From assembly GCA_963664285.2 (NCBI GenBank), contig CAXXNX010000030.1, positions 4,499-68,498 on the forward strand: a stretch of 64,000 nt of DNA. Direction: 5' to 3'. Shown piece after piece: positions 1 through 9,800 of this stretch; within the stretch, counting starts at the first letter, position 1; each line of letters begins with the position of its first letter. This stretch comes from JAJCYL01 sp963664285 (GTDB lineage: Bacteria; Bacteroidota; Bacteroidia; Cytophagales; Cyclobacteriaceae). Under the pieces are notes generated by a model that made no database searches, was not told the DNA's origin, and saw only the letters and a program-made list of their open reading frames with translations. A program made the translations under genes and the position numbers.

Positions 1-324
1 TAAGCACCCTTCTTATAAGGCTTTTGCCAAAGACAACCCCTCCATAAAGCACAAAGCGCTATTGGCCAAAGATCATGTGGATAGAGATGATAAAACAATC
101 CATCTGCAAAAAGTAAACAATGTTCACACTCAACTTAGGACATTCTTACGCCCATTCATTGGTGTCAGTTCCAAATATTTGCAAAACTACCTGAATTGGT
201 ATGCTTATGCTGACCGAATAAGAGAGTAAAACAACTTTGAAACAATGGTTTCTGACTATGCTATTAACGGATCAAGCCTATCATCTGTATGAGCTATTTA
301 TGCTGTTATAATTAGAACTTAGCT
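1..324 (+). pseudogene. IS1595-family transposase, 3' fragment (frameshifted)
   Basis: This is the C-terminal part of the same ISXO2/IS1595-type transposase seen near 26.1-27.2 kb and 45.8-46.8 kb, here on the plus strand and running in from the window edge. Compared with those copies it has lost two bases from an agagag run near 226, which puts a stop straight after the DRIRE motif, and about ten bases near the 3' end. The element's terminal repeat (attagaacttagc) ends at about 323. It is followed directly by the 3' end of an IS1380 element, so this copy was inserted into IS1380. It is clearly non-functional. Confidence 0.85.
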
Positions 325-1811
325 GAATTTTTCAATTTTCAGTCAAAGCTCTATTGTGTTCTTATGGAAGAACATTTTTTTGATTAAATCAAACTGTTTA
401 ACTGATCGGTCAGTTCACCGTAAGCAAATCGCCCAGCAGGTATTGATATCTAAAGGCTCTTGAGAATTGTATTGTCAATGATCTTTTCCTTTCTTTCAGG
501 CACGCCCCAACCTTCATCAGGTAAAGCCGGATATTGTCCACTTGCATCGTTTAGCAAAGTGGTGTTTTGTTTTGGCAATTAATAATTTAATCTGCCGGAA
601 CATTTCATAACAGAGGGTAGCGATGATTAAACGCATGAAATTGGCCCAGTAGCGATGACAGGAAAGCCGGTCGGAATAAGTCATGTTTTTGAGTTCCTTT
701 ATTCGATTTTCACTGGCATCACCTCGCTTGACATAAAAATCAAAGTAAATCTGTTGAGCGGTCATCGCTTCAAAGTTGCTCACAAAGTAACGGACATTCA
801 TTCCTTTTCCGGTAGACTCCACTTTGGCGTACAGCTTTTCAGAACGATCCCAGCTTTTGGCCTGGTAAGTAAACGGGCCAACAAACTCTTGATGTTTGAT
901 GATTTTTGAAGCATATTCCTTTTTTACTTCAATGATAGTCTGTTTGGTAAAAGTCTTTAAAACTTCATTACTACTAATACCTAAACAAAATTGAAGGTCA
1001 AACTGCTTAGCTATCCGATAAAAAGATGCTCCTGAAAAGCCACTATCCGCTCGAATAAGGATCTTTACTGAGGGCAGTTTTTTTCTGATTTTAATGACAA
1101 TCCTTTTCAATAAGGCCACAAACCATTTGTTGGAGTGACAATTGCCCGGACGTAGTACTGGTAAAATGACCTGACCGGTGTTCCCGTCCTTAAAGAACAA
1201 CTCATGGTACATAGTCTGTCCATAATAGCCATTATACAAACTGAGTTGTTGGGATCCATGAGTAGGGTCATCGGTACCATCTACATCAATGATGATTTGA
1301 CCAGTCTTCTCTTTCAACTCCTCTACATAACGGTCTACAAACCATTGACTCATCTGGTAGATCAGACTCCGATCGGCCTTGTTTTCAAATCGACTTAAAG
1401 TAGGCTGGGAACATAATCCGCTATCTAGTACTTTACGGATCACCGGATCCTCTCGGAGTTTTTGTTCGTCATTGCAATCCTGATAGCCCTGCATCATTAA
1501 AAACACCCGTTGGCGAAGCATTTCTTCATAAGTGTATTCGATAAAAAAGGGGTTTCGATAGTCAGGAATCAGTGCGGCGAAGCTTTTTAATAGACCAGTC
1601 TTTCTCTCTACTTTTTCACTTAACAATATCGCTCCGTCTGAGCTAATCGCTGATGCTGAAAAATCAAATTTAAAAGCTTGTTTTTCCTCGATAAAATACG
1701 GTATCTTTTTCCTTATATTCAGGCATAGATTAATTGCTTATTTTGTTGTCTAACTATCTCAATATAAGCAATTTATGCCTGTTTTTTATTGTCTACTATG
1801 AATTTTTCGGG
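325..1811 (-). mobile_element. IS1380-family element, copy A (3' end cut by IS1595)
   Basis: Minus-strand copy of the IS1380 element repeated six times in this window. The transposase-start end is intact: it finishes with the inverted repeat read as CCCGAAAAATTCATAG on the minus strand and is followed by TTAA at 1812-1815. The other end is missing because an IS1595 copy abuts it at about 324, so roughly the last 140 bases of the element are absent. It shares a small variant downstream of the transposase stop with copy B (tttgattt, where copies C, E and F have tttggttt), suggesting A and B are closely related. Confidence 0.9.
410..1726 (-). pseudogene. IS1380-family transposase, copy A (two frameshifts)
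   Basis: Same 438-residue transposase as the intact copies, but broken in two places. A T-run at 1681-1685 has five T instead of four, which shifts the frame close to the N-terminus. One C is missing from a CC pair near 545, which shifts the frame near the C-terminus. The open part between the lesions is 517-1626. The DDE-type signature segments (DxDGTDDPTHGSQ, IRADSGFS, SENRIKELK) are still readable. Both lesions are single-base homopolymer changes, so a sequencing error cannot be excluded, although the loss of the element's 3' end is independent evidence of decay. Confidence 0.88.
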
Positions 1812-2636
1812 TTAAGATTGCATATCCATCGGGGAGTACAGTTTCCGCAACCACACCTTTGACCCGGGCCAATTGTTCGATTGTATGAATTCCTTTGAGT
1901 CCCAGGTGGTCGGCGGCAACATTTGTTACAATTCCAATATTACAATTCTTAAACCCCAGGCCAGCCCTCAACAATCCACCGCGGGCTGATTCTAAAACTG
2001 CAAAATCAACGGTGGGGTCTTTAAGTACAAATTCAGCACTGGTAGGCCCTGTGCAATCACCAGACATTAATAACCGATTTTGTATATAAACACCATCCGT
2101 GGTCGTGTAACCAACTTTGTACCCTTTCATTTTGGCCATGTGGGCTATTAATCGGGTAGTAGTTGTTTTACCATTAGTTCCTGCAACCGCCACAATTGGA
2201 ATTCTACCGTCCTCACCTGAGGGGAAAAGCATGTCTACTACATCACCGGCAACATTTCGCGGAAGACCATCAGAAGGTGCGAGATGCATTCTAAACCCCG
2301 GATCTGCATTGACTTCAATAACAGCTCCACTGGTTTCCGGTAAGGGCTGTCCAATGTCAGTGGTCATAATGTCTATGCCACAGATATCAAGGTCAATAAT
2401 TTTGGCGATCCTTTCTGCCATAAAAACGTTATATGGATGTACGATGTCTGTAACATCTTCGGCGGTACCTCCGGTACTGAGGTTTGCTGTATCTTTCAAC
2501 TTGAGCATTTCTCCTTTTGGGATTACTGAATTTTTAGTTAAACGTTTCTCCTTTAAAATGCTCATTGTCAGATCGTTAATATCAATCATGGTCAACACTC
2601 TTTCATGATCATAACCTCTGCGTGGATCCTCATTAA
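1812..2636 (-). pseudogene. cphA: Cyanophycin synthetase fragment (cphA) between two IS1380 copies
   Basis: About 275 codons from the middle of a cyanophycin synthetase, the enzyme that polymerises aspartate and arginine into a nitrogen reserve. The minus-strand translation holds the end of the ATP-grasp domain (NEDPRRGYDHE, STGGTAEDVTD, an ICGIDIM/EVNADPGFRMH stretch) and the start of the Mur-ligase-like domain with its P-loop GTNGKTTTT and the SARGGLLRAGLGF segment. The family is normally near 870-900 residues, so both ends are missing. The frame runs into TTAA at each edge (1812-1815 and 2633-2636), and IS1380 begins immediately beyond. The apparent ends of the open frame are IS sequence. 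Neither missing part occurs elsewhere in the window. Confidence 0.9.
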
Positions 2637-2666
2637 CCCGAAAAATTCATAGTAGACAATAAAAAA

Positions 2667-2728
2667 CAGGCATAAATTGCTTATATTGAGATAGTTAGAC
2701 AACAAAATAAGCAATTAATTTATGCCTG
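2667..2728 (+). promoter_or_regulatory. Long inverted repeat hiding the IS1380 transposase start codon
   Basis: The 18-base arm at 2667-2684 (CAGGCATAAATTGCTTAT) pairs with 2707-2728, whose complement is the same sequence with a four-base bulge. The right arm contains the transposase ATG (2722-2724). A transcript entering from outside would carry both arms and fold so that the start codon is paired. A transcript starting in the 22-base loop would not. The same arrangement is present in every copy with this end intact. The regulatory role is an inference by analogy with IS10 and IS50. Confidence 0.65.
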
Positions 2729-4038
2729 AATATAAGGAAAAAGATACCGTATTTTATCGAGGGAAACAAGCTTTTAAATTTGATTTTTCAGCATCAGCGA
2801 TTAGCTCAGACGGAGCGATATTGTTAAGTGAAAAAGTAGAGAGAAAGACTGGTCTATTAAAAAGCTTCGCCGCACTGATTCCTGACTATCGAAACCCCTT
2901 TTTTATCGAATACACTTATGAAGAAATGCTTCGCCAACGGGTGTTTTTAATGATGCAGGGCTATCAGGATTGCAATGACGAACAAAAACTCCGAGAGGAT
3001 CCGGTGATCCGTAAAGTACTAGATAGCGGATTATGTTCCCAGCCTACTTTAAGTCGATTTGAAAACAAGGCCGATCGGAGTCTGATCTACCAGATGAGTC
3101 AATGGTTTGTAGACCGTTATGTAGAGGAGTTGAAAGAGAAGACTGGTCAAATCATCATTGATGTAGATGGTACCGATGACCCTACTCATGGATCCCAACA
3201 ACTCAGTTTGTATAATGGCTATTATGGACAGACTATGTACCATGAGTTGTTCTTTAAGGACGGGAACACCGGTCAGGTCATTTTACCAGTACTACGTCCG
3301 GGCAATTGTCACTCCAACAAATGGTTTGTGGCCTTATTGAAAAGGATTGTCATTAAAATCAGAAAAAAACTGCCCTCAGTAAAGATCCTTATTCGAGCGG
3401 ATAGTGGCTTTTCAGGAGCATCTTTTTATCGGATAGCTAAGCAGTTTGACCTTCAATTTTGTTTAGGTATTAGTAGTAATGAAGTTTTAAAGACTTTTAC
3501 CAAACAGACTATCATTGAAGTAAAAAAGGAATATGCTTCAAAAATCATCAAACATCAAGAGTTTGTTGGCCCGTTTACTTACCAGGCCAAAAGCTGGGAT
3601 CGTTCTGAAAAGCTGTACGCCAAAGTGGAGTCTACCGGAAAAGGAATGAATGTCCGTTACTTTGTGAGCAACTTTGAAGCGATGACCGCTCAACAGATTT
3701 ACTTTGATTTTTATGTCAAGCGAGGTGATGCCAGTGAAAATCGAATAAAGGAACTCAAAAACATGACTTATTCCGACCGGCTTTCCTGTCATCGCTACTG
3801 GGCCAATTTCATGCGTTTAATCATCGCTACCCTCTGTTATGAAATGTTCCGGCAGATTAAATTATTAATTGCCAAAACAAAACACCACTTTGCTAAACGA
3901 TGGCAAGTGGACAATATCCGGCTTTACCTGATGAAGGTTGGGGCGTGCCTGAAAGAAAGGAAAAGATCATTGACAATACAATTCTCAAGAGCCTTTAGAT
4001 ATCAATACCTGCTGGGCGATTTGCTTACGGTGAACTGA
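2722..4038 (+). CDS. IS1380-family transposase (copy B)
   Basis: 438-residue DDE transposase, intact. The N-terminal third is helical and contains YEEMLRQRVFLMMQGYQDCND, which precedes the DNA-binding segment SQPTLSRFEN. The first catalytic aspartate lies in IIIDVDGTDDPTHGSQ (about residues 150-165), the typical IS1380 motif. The second lies in ILIRADSGFSGASFYRIA (about 225-245). The glutamate is expected in KRGDASENRIKELKN (about 335-350). The C-terminus is basic, as usual. The start is the ATG at 2722, which lies inside the regulatory inverted repeat. A partly palindromic AACTGACCGATCAGTT at 4033-4048 overlaps the stop codon. The protein is the same in copies B, C, D and F. Confidence 0.93.
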   Translation: MPEYKEKDTVFYRGKQAFKFDFSASAISSDGAILLSEKVERKTGLLKSFAALIPDYRNPFFIEYTYEEMLRQRVFLMMQGYQDCNDEQKLREDPVIRKVLDSGLCSQPTLSRFENKADRSLIYQMSQWFVDRYVEELKEKTGQIIIDVDGTDDPTHGSQQLSLYNGYYGQTMYHELFFKDGNTGQVILPVLRPGNCHSNKWFVALLKRIVIKIRKKLPSVKILIRADSGFSGASFYRIAKQFDLQFCLGISSNEVLKTFTKQTIIEVKKEYASKIIKHQEFVGPFTYQAKSWDRSEKLYAKVESTGKGMNVRYFVSNFEAMTAQQIYFDFYVKRGDASENRIKELKNMTYSDRLSCHRYWANFMRLIIATLCYEMFRQIKLLIAKTKHHFAKRWQVDNIRLYLMKVGACLKERKRSLTIQFSRAFRYQYLLGDLLTVN

Positions 4039-4257
4039 CCGATCAGTTAAACAGTTTGATTTAATCAAAAAAATGTTCTTCCATAAGAACACAATAGAGC
4101 TTTGACTGAAAATTGAAAAATTCTAACAAAAAAACGCTCTAATGTCCTTTGAAATCCAGAAACCTGGTTGATCTTCAAATTAATACATATACTCCAATCA
4201 AAAATAGTTAGCAACCCATTATTAATCCCAAAATTGGTGGCCTATGAATAATGCGGG

Positions 4258-4364
4258 TTAACTATCCGATAATAACAATATTTTTCGACCAACATAGGAT
4301 TGATTGGGACAAAACTATTTCAGAATTGAAATCACAAGCCGGTTTTAAACTAAAACAGCCATGA
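4258..4364 (+). pseudogene. Unidentified C-terminal coding fragment cut by IS1380
   Basis: Directly after the TTAA target of copy B, a frame without a start runs 34 codons to a stop (NYPIITIFFDQHRIDW..., ending LKQP). Its composition looks like real protein, and it begins exactly at the IS boundary, as the other IS1380 flanks do. I read it as the tail of an unknown gene whose upstream part has been lost. The family was not recognised. It is short, so a chance open frame remains possible. Confidence 0.4.
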
Positions 4365-4773
4365 AAAGGCACAAAACCTTAGATGCGATAGTAAAGTCAT
4401 CAATTCCTTGCGCTGGTAATTAATATAAAAATACTAAAAAATCTTAATATAATTATATAAATTAATTAGTTTTTTAATTAGCGCAAAATACACTATCGGC
4501 TATTAATGAATCACTAAAAAACATTATTATTATGCTCGATGCATTTTGTGTTAATATTTATGCCCTGATAGCTTATTTTTAAATACAGTATTTCCATGAT
4601 TTTTATATTTTAAAATTAACGTCTGCAAAATTCTGATTTTTACATTTTCGATGTTGGGGAAATTCCTGTCGATAATTGGCCTGTTTTAGCCGTGTTTTTA
4701 GTTTCCTGGGGTGAAAAATATACGAAATACCGTTGATGAGGGCATTGATATGGGGATCCAGGTATCTTAGCCA
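4365..4773. other. AT-rich non-coding stretch
   Basis: About 400 bases, strongly AT-rich, with no convincing open frame on either strand and no RNA gene that I can recognise. It separates the coding fragment next to IS1380 copy B from the esterase fragment. Probably intergenic DNA left between truncated genes. Confidence 0.5.
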
Positions 4774-4997
4774 TTAAAACATTCCTATAAATGACTTTAA
4801 CACTGCCAAACATCGGTTTACTGTCCGGGTCCAGTTACTCATGGTAATAAAACCGTGAAAGGTGTGCTTTGTTTGAATAAGCGTTGACTTAACTCCTGAT
4901 CTTATCATTCTTTCGTAAAAATTATCGATCTCTTCATTCAAATGGCCATATTCAGTTTGAATAATCAATGTGTCAGGCAGGCCGTAAAAATCCTTAA
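4774..4997 (-). pseudogene. Alpha/beta-hydrolase (esterase/lipase-like) C-terminal fragment
   Basis: Minus-strand frame of about 75 codons ending at 4774. It reads LPDTLIIQTEYG, then NFYERMIRSGVKSTLI, then KHTFHGFITM. This matches the C-terminal part of hormone-sensitive-lipase/Aes-type alpha/beta hydrolases, with the acidic-residue strand (usually TAEYDPL) and the catalytic histidine in HGF. The frame continues upstream without a start as far as the end of the IS5-like element at 4998, so the N-terminal part, including the nucleophile elbow, is missing. It is not found on the far side of that element. The ATG inside the fragment is not the true start. Confidence 0.7.
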
Positions 4998-6498
4998 TTA
5001 GGGCTTCCTCAGATTGGATAAAAACGACCTTGATTGCTCATATTAAGCGATTCACGTGTAAATATATTTTTATATATGCAAGGTTATTTGTATATTTGAC
5101 GTATAACATTGCATATGATCGATTACACATCGCAGTACCAAACCAAAATAGAAGAATTTTCCTCCATTAACTCCATCAAACTCAACCCAAACAACAGATG
5201 GATAGCACTTGCAAACTTGTTGCCATGGGATGAGTTGGTAAATATCTACAAAAGGAAATTCAGCGTCAACATGGGGGCAAAGAGCGTCAACCCAAGGCAC
5301 ATCATAGGGGCATTTATTATAAAACATAAACTGGGGTTGTCCGATGAAGAGACCTTGCTGACCATCAGCGAAAACCCATACATGCAGTTCTTTCTTGGTT
5401 TGGACCATTACACACCTGGTTTGGTGTTTTCGCCTACGCTTTTTGTGGAGATGCGAAAAAAACTAGGGGATGATACTTTCGATGCATTCTCGAAAATCAT
5501 CATGATGGTGTCCCTTCCTGACCGGAAACCAAACCAAAAGGGTGCGGTATCTAAAAGGCCAAAAGGTAAATTAAAGATAGATGCCACTGTGGCAGATCAA
5601 TACATCACCTACCCAAATGATCTTGGTTTGGTCAATGAAGCCCGTATCAAGACCGAAAAGATGGTTGACCGGTTGTTTGACCTGCTCAGGGACAAGATGG
5701 AGGTCAAACCTAGGACTTACCGCAGAATGGCCCATAAGCGTTATTTGCAGGAAGCCAAAAAGAAGAAAAAATCAGCTGTATCGATCCGCAAGGCCATCCG
5801 TGTGTTGCTCAACTGTGTAAAAAGGAACCTGGCCATATCGATCAAATGCTGGACCTGTTGGAAGGGCCGTTTCCTTTTCCCCACAAAACCCAGCAGGAAC
5901 TGATGGTGGTCCATACCCTTTATAAGCAGCAACAAGGCATGTATGAGCAAGAAAGCCCACACCAATGTAAAGATCGGATAGTGAGCATCTCACAACCCCA
6001 TGTACGCCCGATAGTGAGGGGCAAGCAGGGCAAGAGTGTAGAGTTTGGCGCCAAGTTGGGCCTTTCACTCATGGATGGGTTCATGACCAAGGATAACCTA
6101 AGCTGGAATGCCTATAATGAAAGTGAGGACCTGATCAATCAGGCAGAGGCCTACAAGGCTTTGTTTGGTTATTACCCTGAACTTATACAGGCCGATAAAA
6201 TCTATGCTACCAATAAGAATCGCAATTGGTGTAAAGAAAACAGCATAAGGATGACAGCTGCCACAAAAGGAAAACCTGTGAAGAAATCAGCATACCAGAA
6301 GGCTAAATCAAAAAAGGAATATGCTGAGAGGAATGCCACTGAGGGAAGAATAGGCAATGCCAAACAAGCTTACTCGCTCAATGAAATCAAAGCCAAGCTT
6401 AAATCAACTTCACAAACTTGGATTGCTGCAACCCTATTCGTGCTCAATCTATCTAGGGCTGCTAATTTGATGGGTACTACTTTTTGAGGAAGCCCTAA
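4998..6498 (+). mobile_element. IS5-superfamily element with 14-bp inverted repeats
   Basis: Bounded by TTAGGGCTTCCTCA at 4998-5011 and its exact complement TGAGGAAGCCCTAA at 6485-6498, giving a 1.5-kb element around one transposase gene. The immediately flanking bases are AT-rich (ccttaa on the left, ttatag on the right), so a target duplication cannot be fixed. The two flanks are an esterase fragment and a secreted-protein remnant, which do not belong to one gene. The transposase carries a frameshift, so this copy is probably inactive. Confidence 0.85.
5115..6487 (+). pseudogene. IS5-type transposase (single frameshift)
   Basis: Two overlapping frames together form one transposase. The first part (from ATG 5115) has the DUF772-type N-terminal domain (NRWIALANLLPWDEL, KSVNPRHIIGAFIIKHKLGLSDEET) and the first catalytic aspartate in KLKIDATVADQYITYPND. 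The second part carries the remaining core (IVRGKQGKSVEFGAK, YATNKNRNWC, NATEGRIGNAKQAY). The joint lies near 5830: restoring one G in cctggcc would join VKRNL directly to GHIDQMLDLLEG. A minus-one ribosomal slip on the A-run just upstream is a less likely alternative, because it gives a poorer match to the usual RRNL-type motif. Confidence 0.85.
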
Positions 6499-6873
6499 TT
6501 ATAGATATTTTACTACTCTACTCCTGCTCGGTAGCTTTTATCTATTGAGGCACTGGGGCAAACCACGTTTACATCCACTCAATCGGGTCCTTGGGATGAT
6601 GGTAGTACTTGGGGAAATTCCGGTAGTGTTCAGGGGACTGACTGGCCGGCTACAACGGATAATTTTGTCATCCGCTAATCTCTCACCGTAATTAAAAAGA
6701 TTGATCTAGCTGCGGGAGTAACGGTGACTAATAATGGTACTGTAATCATCAATGACGATCTAAAAGGGAACAATGCTACTACTTCTATATGGATAAATGC
6801 GGCAAATTCAACATTAGAATGCGGTAAAAACTTACTGGCCAATGGGACCGACTTAATTGTGTTTAAATGTTAA
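6499..6873 (+). pseudogene. Decayed secreted-protein remnant (G8/T9SS-surface-like repeat)
   Basis: The frame from about 6540 reads TTFTSTQSGPWDDGSTWGN, then WPATTDNFVIR, a stop at 6676-6678, and then SLTVIKKIDLAAGVTVTNNGTVII in the same frame to a stop at 6871-6873. The WDDGSTW / DNFVIR / LTV...AAGVTV pattern is the same G8-like beta-helix opening that occurs inside the neighbouring giant surface protein (NSGTWDDPNTW...DEVTIGSGKTVTLDN). A signal-peptide-like stretch lies just before it but in another frame. I infer a paralogous surface gene that is now degenerate. Its 5' part was lost at the IS5-like element. Confidence 0.5.
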
Positions 6874-9800
6874 AGAACAGCTTTGCATTGGGCAGGATTT
6901 TGGATTATACGAACTATTGTTATCTGCTCCTGGCCATCATCGTCGTACCGGCAAGTGTTTTTGCTCAAAGTGGGCCGGCGGGTGTGCAGACTCCAACCAA
7001 TAATATCTTTTGGTTTAGATCAGACAAGGGAGTCACTTTCGACGGTAGTAATAATGTTACAACCTGGACAGATCAGGCAAACAGCCACAATGCGACTAAT
7101 GGTTCCAGCAGTACTAACCCCATGTATGATGTTGTAGCTGCAGTTGGTACAAATAGCGAACCAGCAATCCTTTTTACCGGTTCAAGTAATGAGTTTCTTG
7201 ACATCGCTGATGATAACAGCATCAACACTAATCCTACACCTTTATCTGCCCGCACAGTTTTCATTATTTTCCAAACCGGCAGTGACATTACCACGCAGCA
7301 ATATCTGTACGAACAAGGGGATGGTACTACTCATGGATTGTTTATATACATCCTGGGAGGTCAACTATCTGCCGGAGTTACCAGTAGTGGAGTACCTTCT
7401 ATGATCAGTTCTGCTGCATCTTCAATTGTAGCTTCCACCGAATATATTGCAGTTCTGACTTATGATGGCACAGCCCAAACCCTTGATCTGCAATTAGATG
7501 GGACTGCTTCCACTACAGTAGGCTCTGTGCCGATGACAATAACCATGCATAATGGTATTACCCTCGGTCGTGATGGCGCAGCTGGCAATCATTATACCGG
7601 CCATATCGCTGAGATGATCTATTATGATATGGTATTGAATGATGGCGAAATACGCCTATTAAACAACTATTTATCCGAAAAGTATGGTATTTCGACCACA
7701 AATGATCATTACACAACTCCTGGAGCTGCATATAGATATGAATTAACGGGAATAAGCGGGGTAGGAACAGACGAACACAATACTACAAATGGATTTGGAG
7801 GGACACTATATCTTTCTGAAAACCCTGCTGAGATGCTAGCAGATGGGCTGCATATGATGGTCGGACATAATAATGACAATTTGAGCAACACAGCAGCCGA
7901 TATGTCACTTATTTCAGGTTCTGATCGATATAACAGAATTTGGTATTTTGAAAAAACAGGAGCAGTGGGTATAAGAGCGGAATTTGATGTGGTGGAGGCT
8001 GGGTTGGCATCCCCCACTATGGCCAGTGATTATCAATTGGTCAGTAGAGCAGGCACCTCTGGCAATTTTTCGCAAGTGACCGCTACCGCAAGCTTAAATG
8101 GTGATCGAGTCAGGTTTGATGTATCCGATGCCAACTATTCGTCCGGATATTTCTCTATGGGATTTCCGGCTACAGCTAAGAAATGGTATGTGATCAATTC
8201 TGGTACCTGGGATGATCCCAATACCTGGACACTTGACCCTGCGGGGGCTATTTTTAATAACCCGGAAAACCTCACCCCAAGTACTTCGCCATCTGCCACA
8301 ACTGACGAAGTGACTATAGGATCCGGGAAAACAGTCACGCTGGACAACGATGCAGATATTCCTAATCCACTTACCAAACTGACCGTGGATGGAACGCTGG
8401 ATTTTGCCAGTACGTCCGGACATGGAACGATTACAGAATTGGTAGGTAGTGGGACACTGCGTTCCAGTGGCGATGATGCATCAACTCCTAGGCTAGTGAA
8501 CTTTCCCACTATTACAAACGCAACAAATTTCACTTCTGCTGGTACCGGACAAGGAACCATAGAATTTTATGGGAGTGAGGATATTGAAATTTCTGCTGTT
8601 TCATCCATTACAACGTTTTACAATTTAGTTGTTAATCTTACAACTGCAGCAGATGATGAATTGATCGTTACTACAGATATTACCACCAATGGAGATTTGA
8701 CCGTAACCAGTGGTAATTTCCAAATAAACGATGCAACTCCTGCCGTTCAACGGACGATTACAGTGAATGGAACCCTTGACGTTGCTGCTGATGGTGAAAT
8801 ATCAGTAGGTACGGGAAATCCAGGGACGCCAGCTACTAATGCGGCTCATGACACCTATCATCAGTTACTACTTCAGGGTGATTTCAGTAATAGCGGAACA
8901 TGCAGTTTCAGCAACATTTCCGCCCCTAACTATACGACTTTCACCACTACCGGAGCTGTAACCGTGCGCTCTCAGGGGTCAAGCGATAATATTGTCACTA
9001 TTGCCAATATTACCGAATTCTATAATCTGGTTATAGAAAAGGGAGCAGATCAAACTTATGTTTTAGAGATTAATTCGTCTGATGAAAGCTATTTCCGAAT
9101 TTTTGGAAGAAATACAGGTACCTCAGTACCAAATCTCGAGACTACAACAGATGGAAATCCTACTAGTACCAGTAAGGCCTTTTGGCTACGTTCCGGAACT
9201 TTGAAACTCAGTGGAAACCTTAATATACCGTCATTATCTGAGGGTACCAGTGGAGACCAGAGTTCATGGTTTATTCCTGGAGATGCTACTTTATGGCTTA
9301 ATAGTCCTAACGTGACGATAAATGCTGATGCGCCAAAAGGTGATGGAGCCACCGCAAATTCAGCCGTAGATGCGATCTATGGTGTAACAGGGACATCCGG
9401 CTCATCGGGCGGGATATCGGTTAATCAAGGGTGGTTCCTCTTCGGGAAGGTGAAGATCAGTGACGGTCTGTTGGACTTGGATGATACCGGATATTTTAGA
9501 TATGACGATGAACAATCTCCAATATTTGAGATCGAAGGGGGTCAATTTATCATGAGTGCCATAAGGAACCTATCCACGGGCACCTCAACGTTTTCGTGGA
9601 TTCAATCCGGTGGTACGGTAGATATTTTAGGTAATTCTCAAGGTGATGGCTTATTTGTGAATGGGGATTATGCACTTATGCACCTAGCATCAACATCGAC
9701 TATTTTCCAGATGTCAGGAGGTACGATTAATTTTAGAGGGGTGAAAAAGTACCGAACAGGGGCTGGAGCACCGGGAGGACAAAATAACACATCAAATCCG

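Larger units (their letters stand above)
2637..4257 (+). mobile_element. IS1380-family element, copy B (complete, 1,621 bp)
   Basis: Complete element bounded by TTAA at 2633-2636 and 4258-4261. The ends are imperfect inverted repeats: CCCGAAAAATTCATAG on the left and, read inward on the other strand, CCCGCATTATTCATAG on the right. The single gene is the transposase. Left of the copy lies the cphA fragment and right of it an unrelated coding fragment, so the flanks are not two halves of one target gene. Use of TTAA resembles piggyBac-type targeting, which is structurally related to IS1380. Confidence 0.93.

Noticed and set aside
325..4257. Composite transposon formed by IS1380 copies A and B with cphA as cargo
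   Set aside because: The outer end of copy A is missing and the outer target sites cannot be compared, so movement as a unit cannot be supported from this sequence.
5800..5850. Programmed minus-one frameshift in the IS5-type transposase
   Set aside because: The A-run is not a canonical slippery heptamer in frame, and the joint that restores the family motif (KRNL-GHIDQ) needs a missing G instead. A deletion is simpler.
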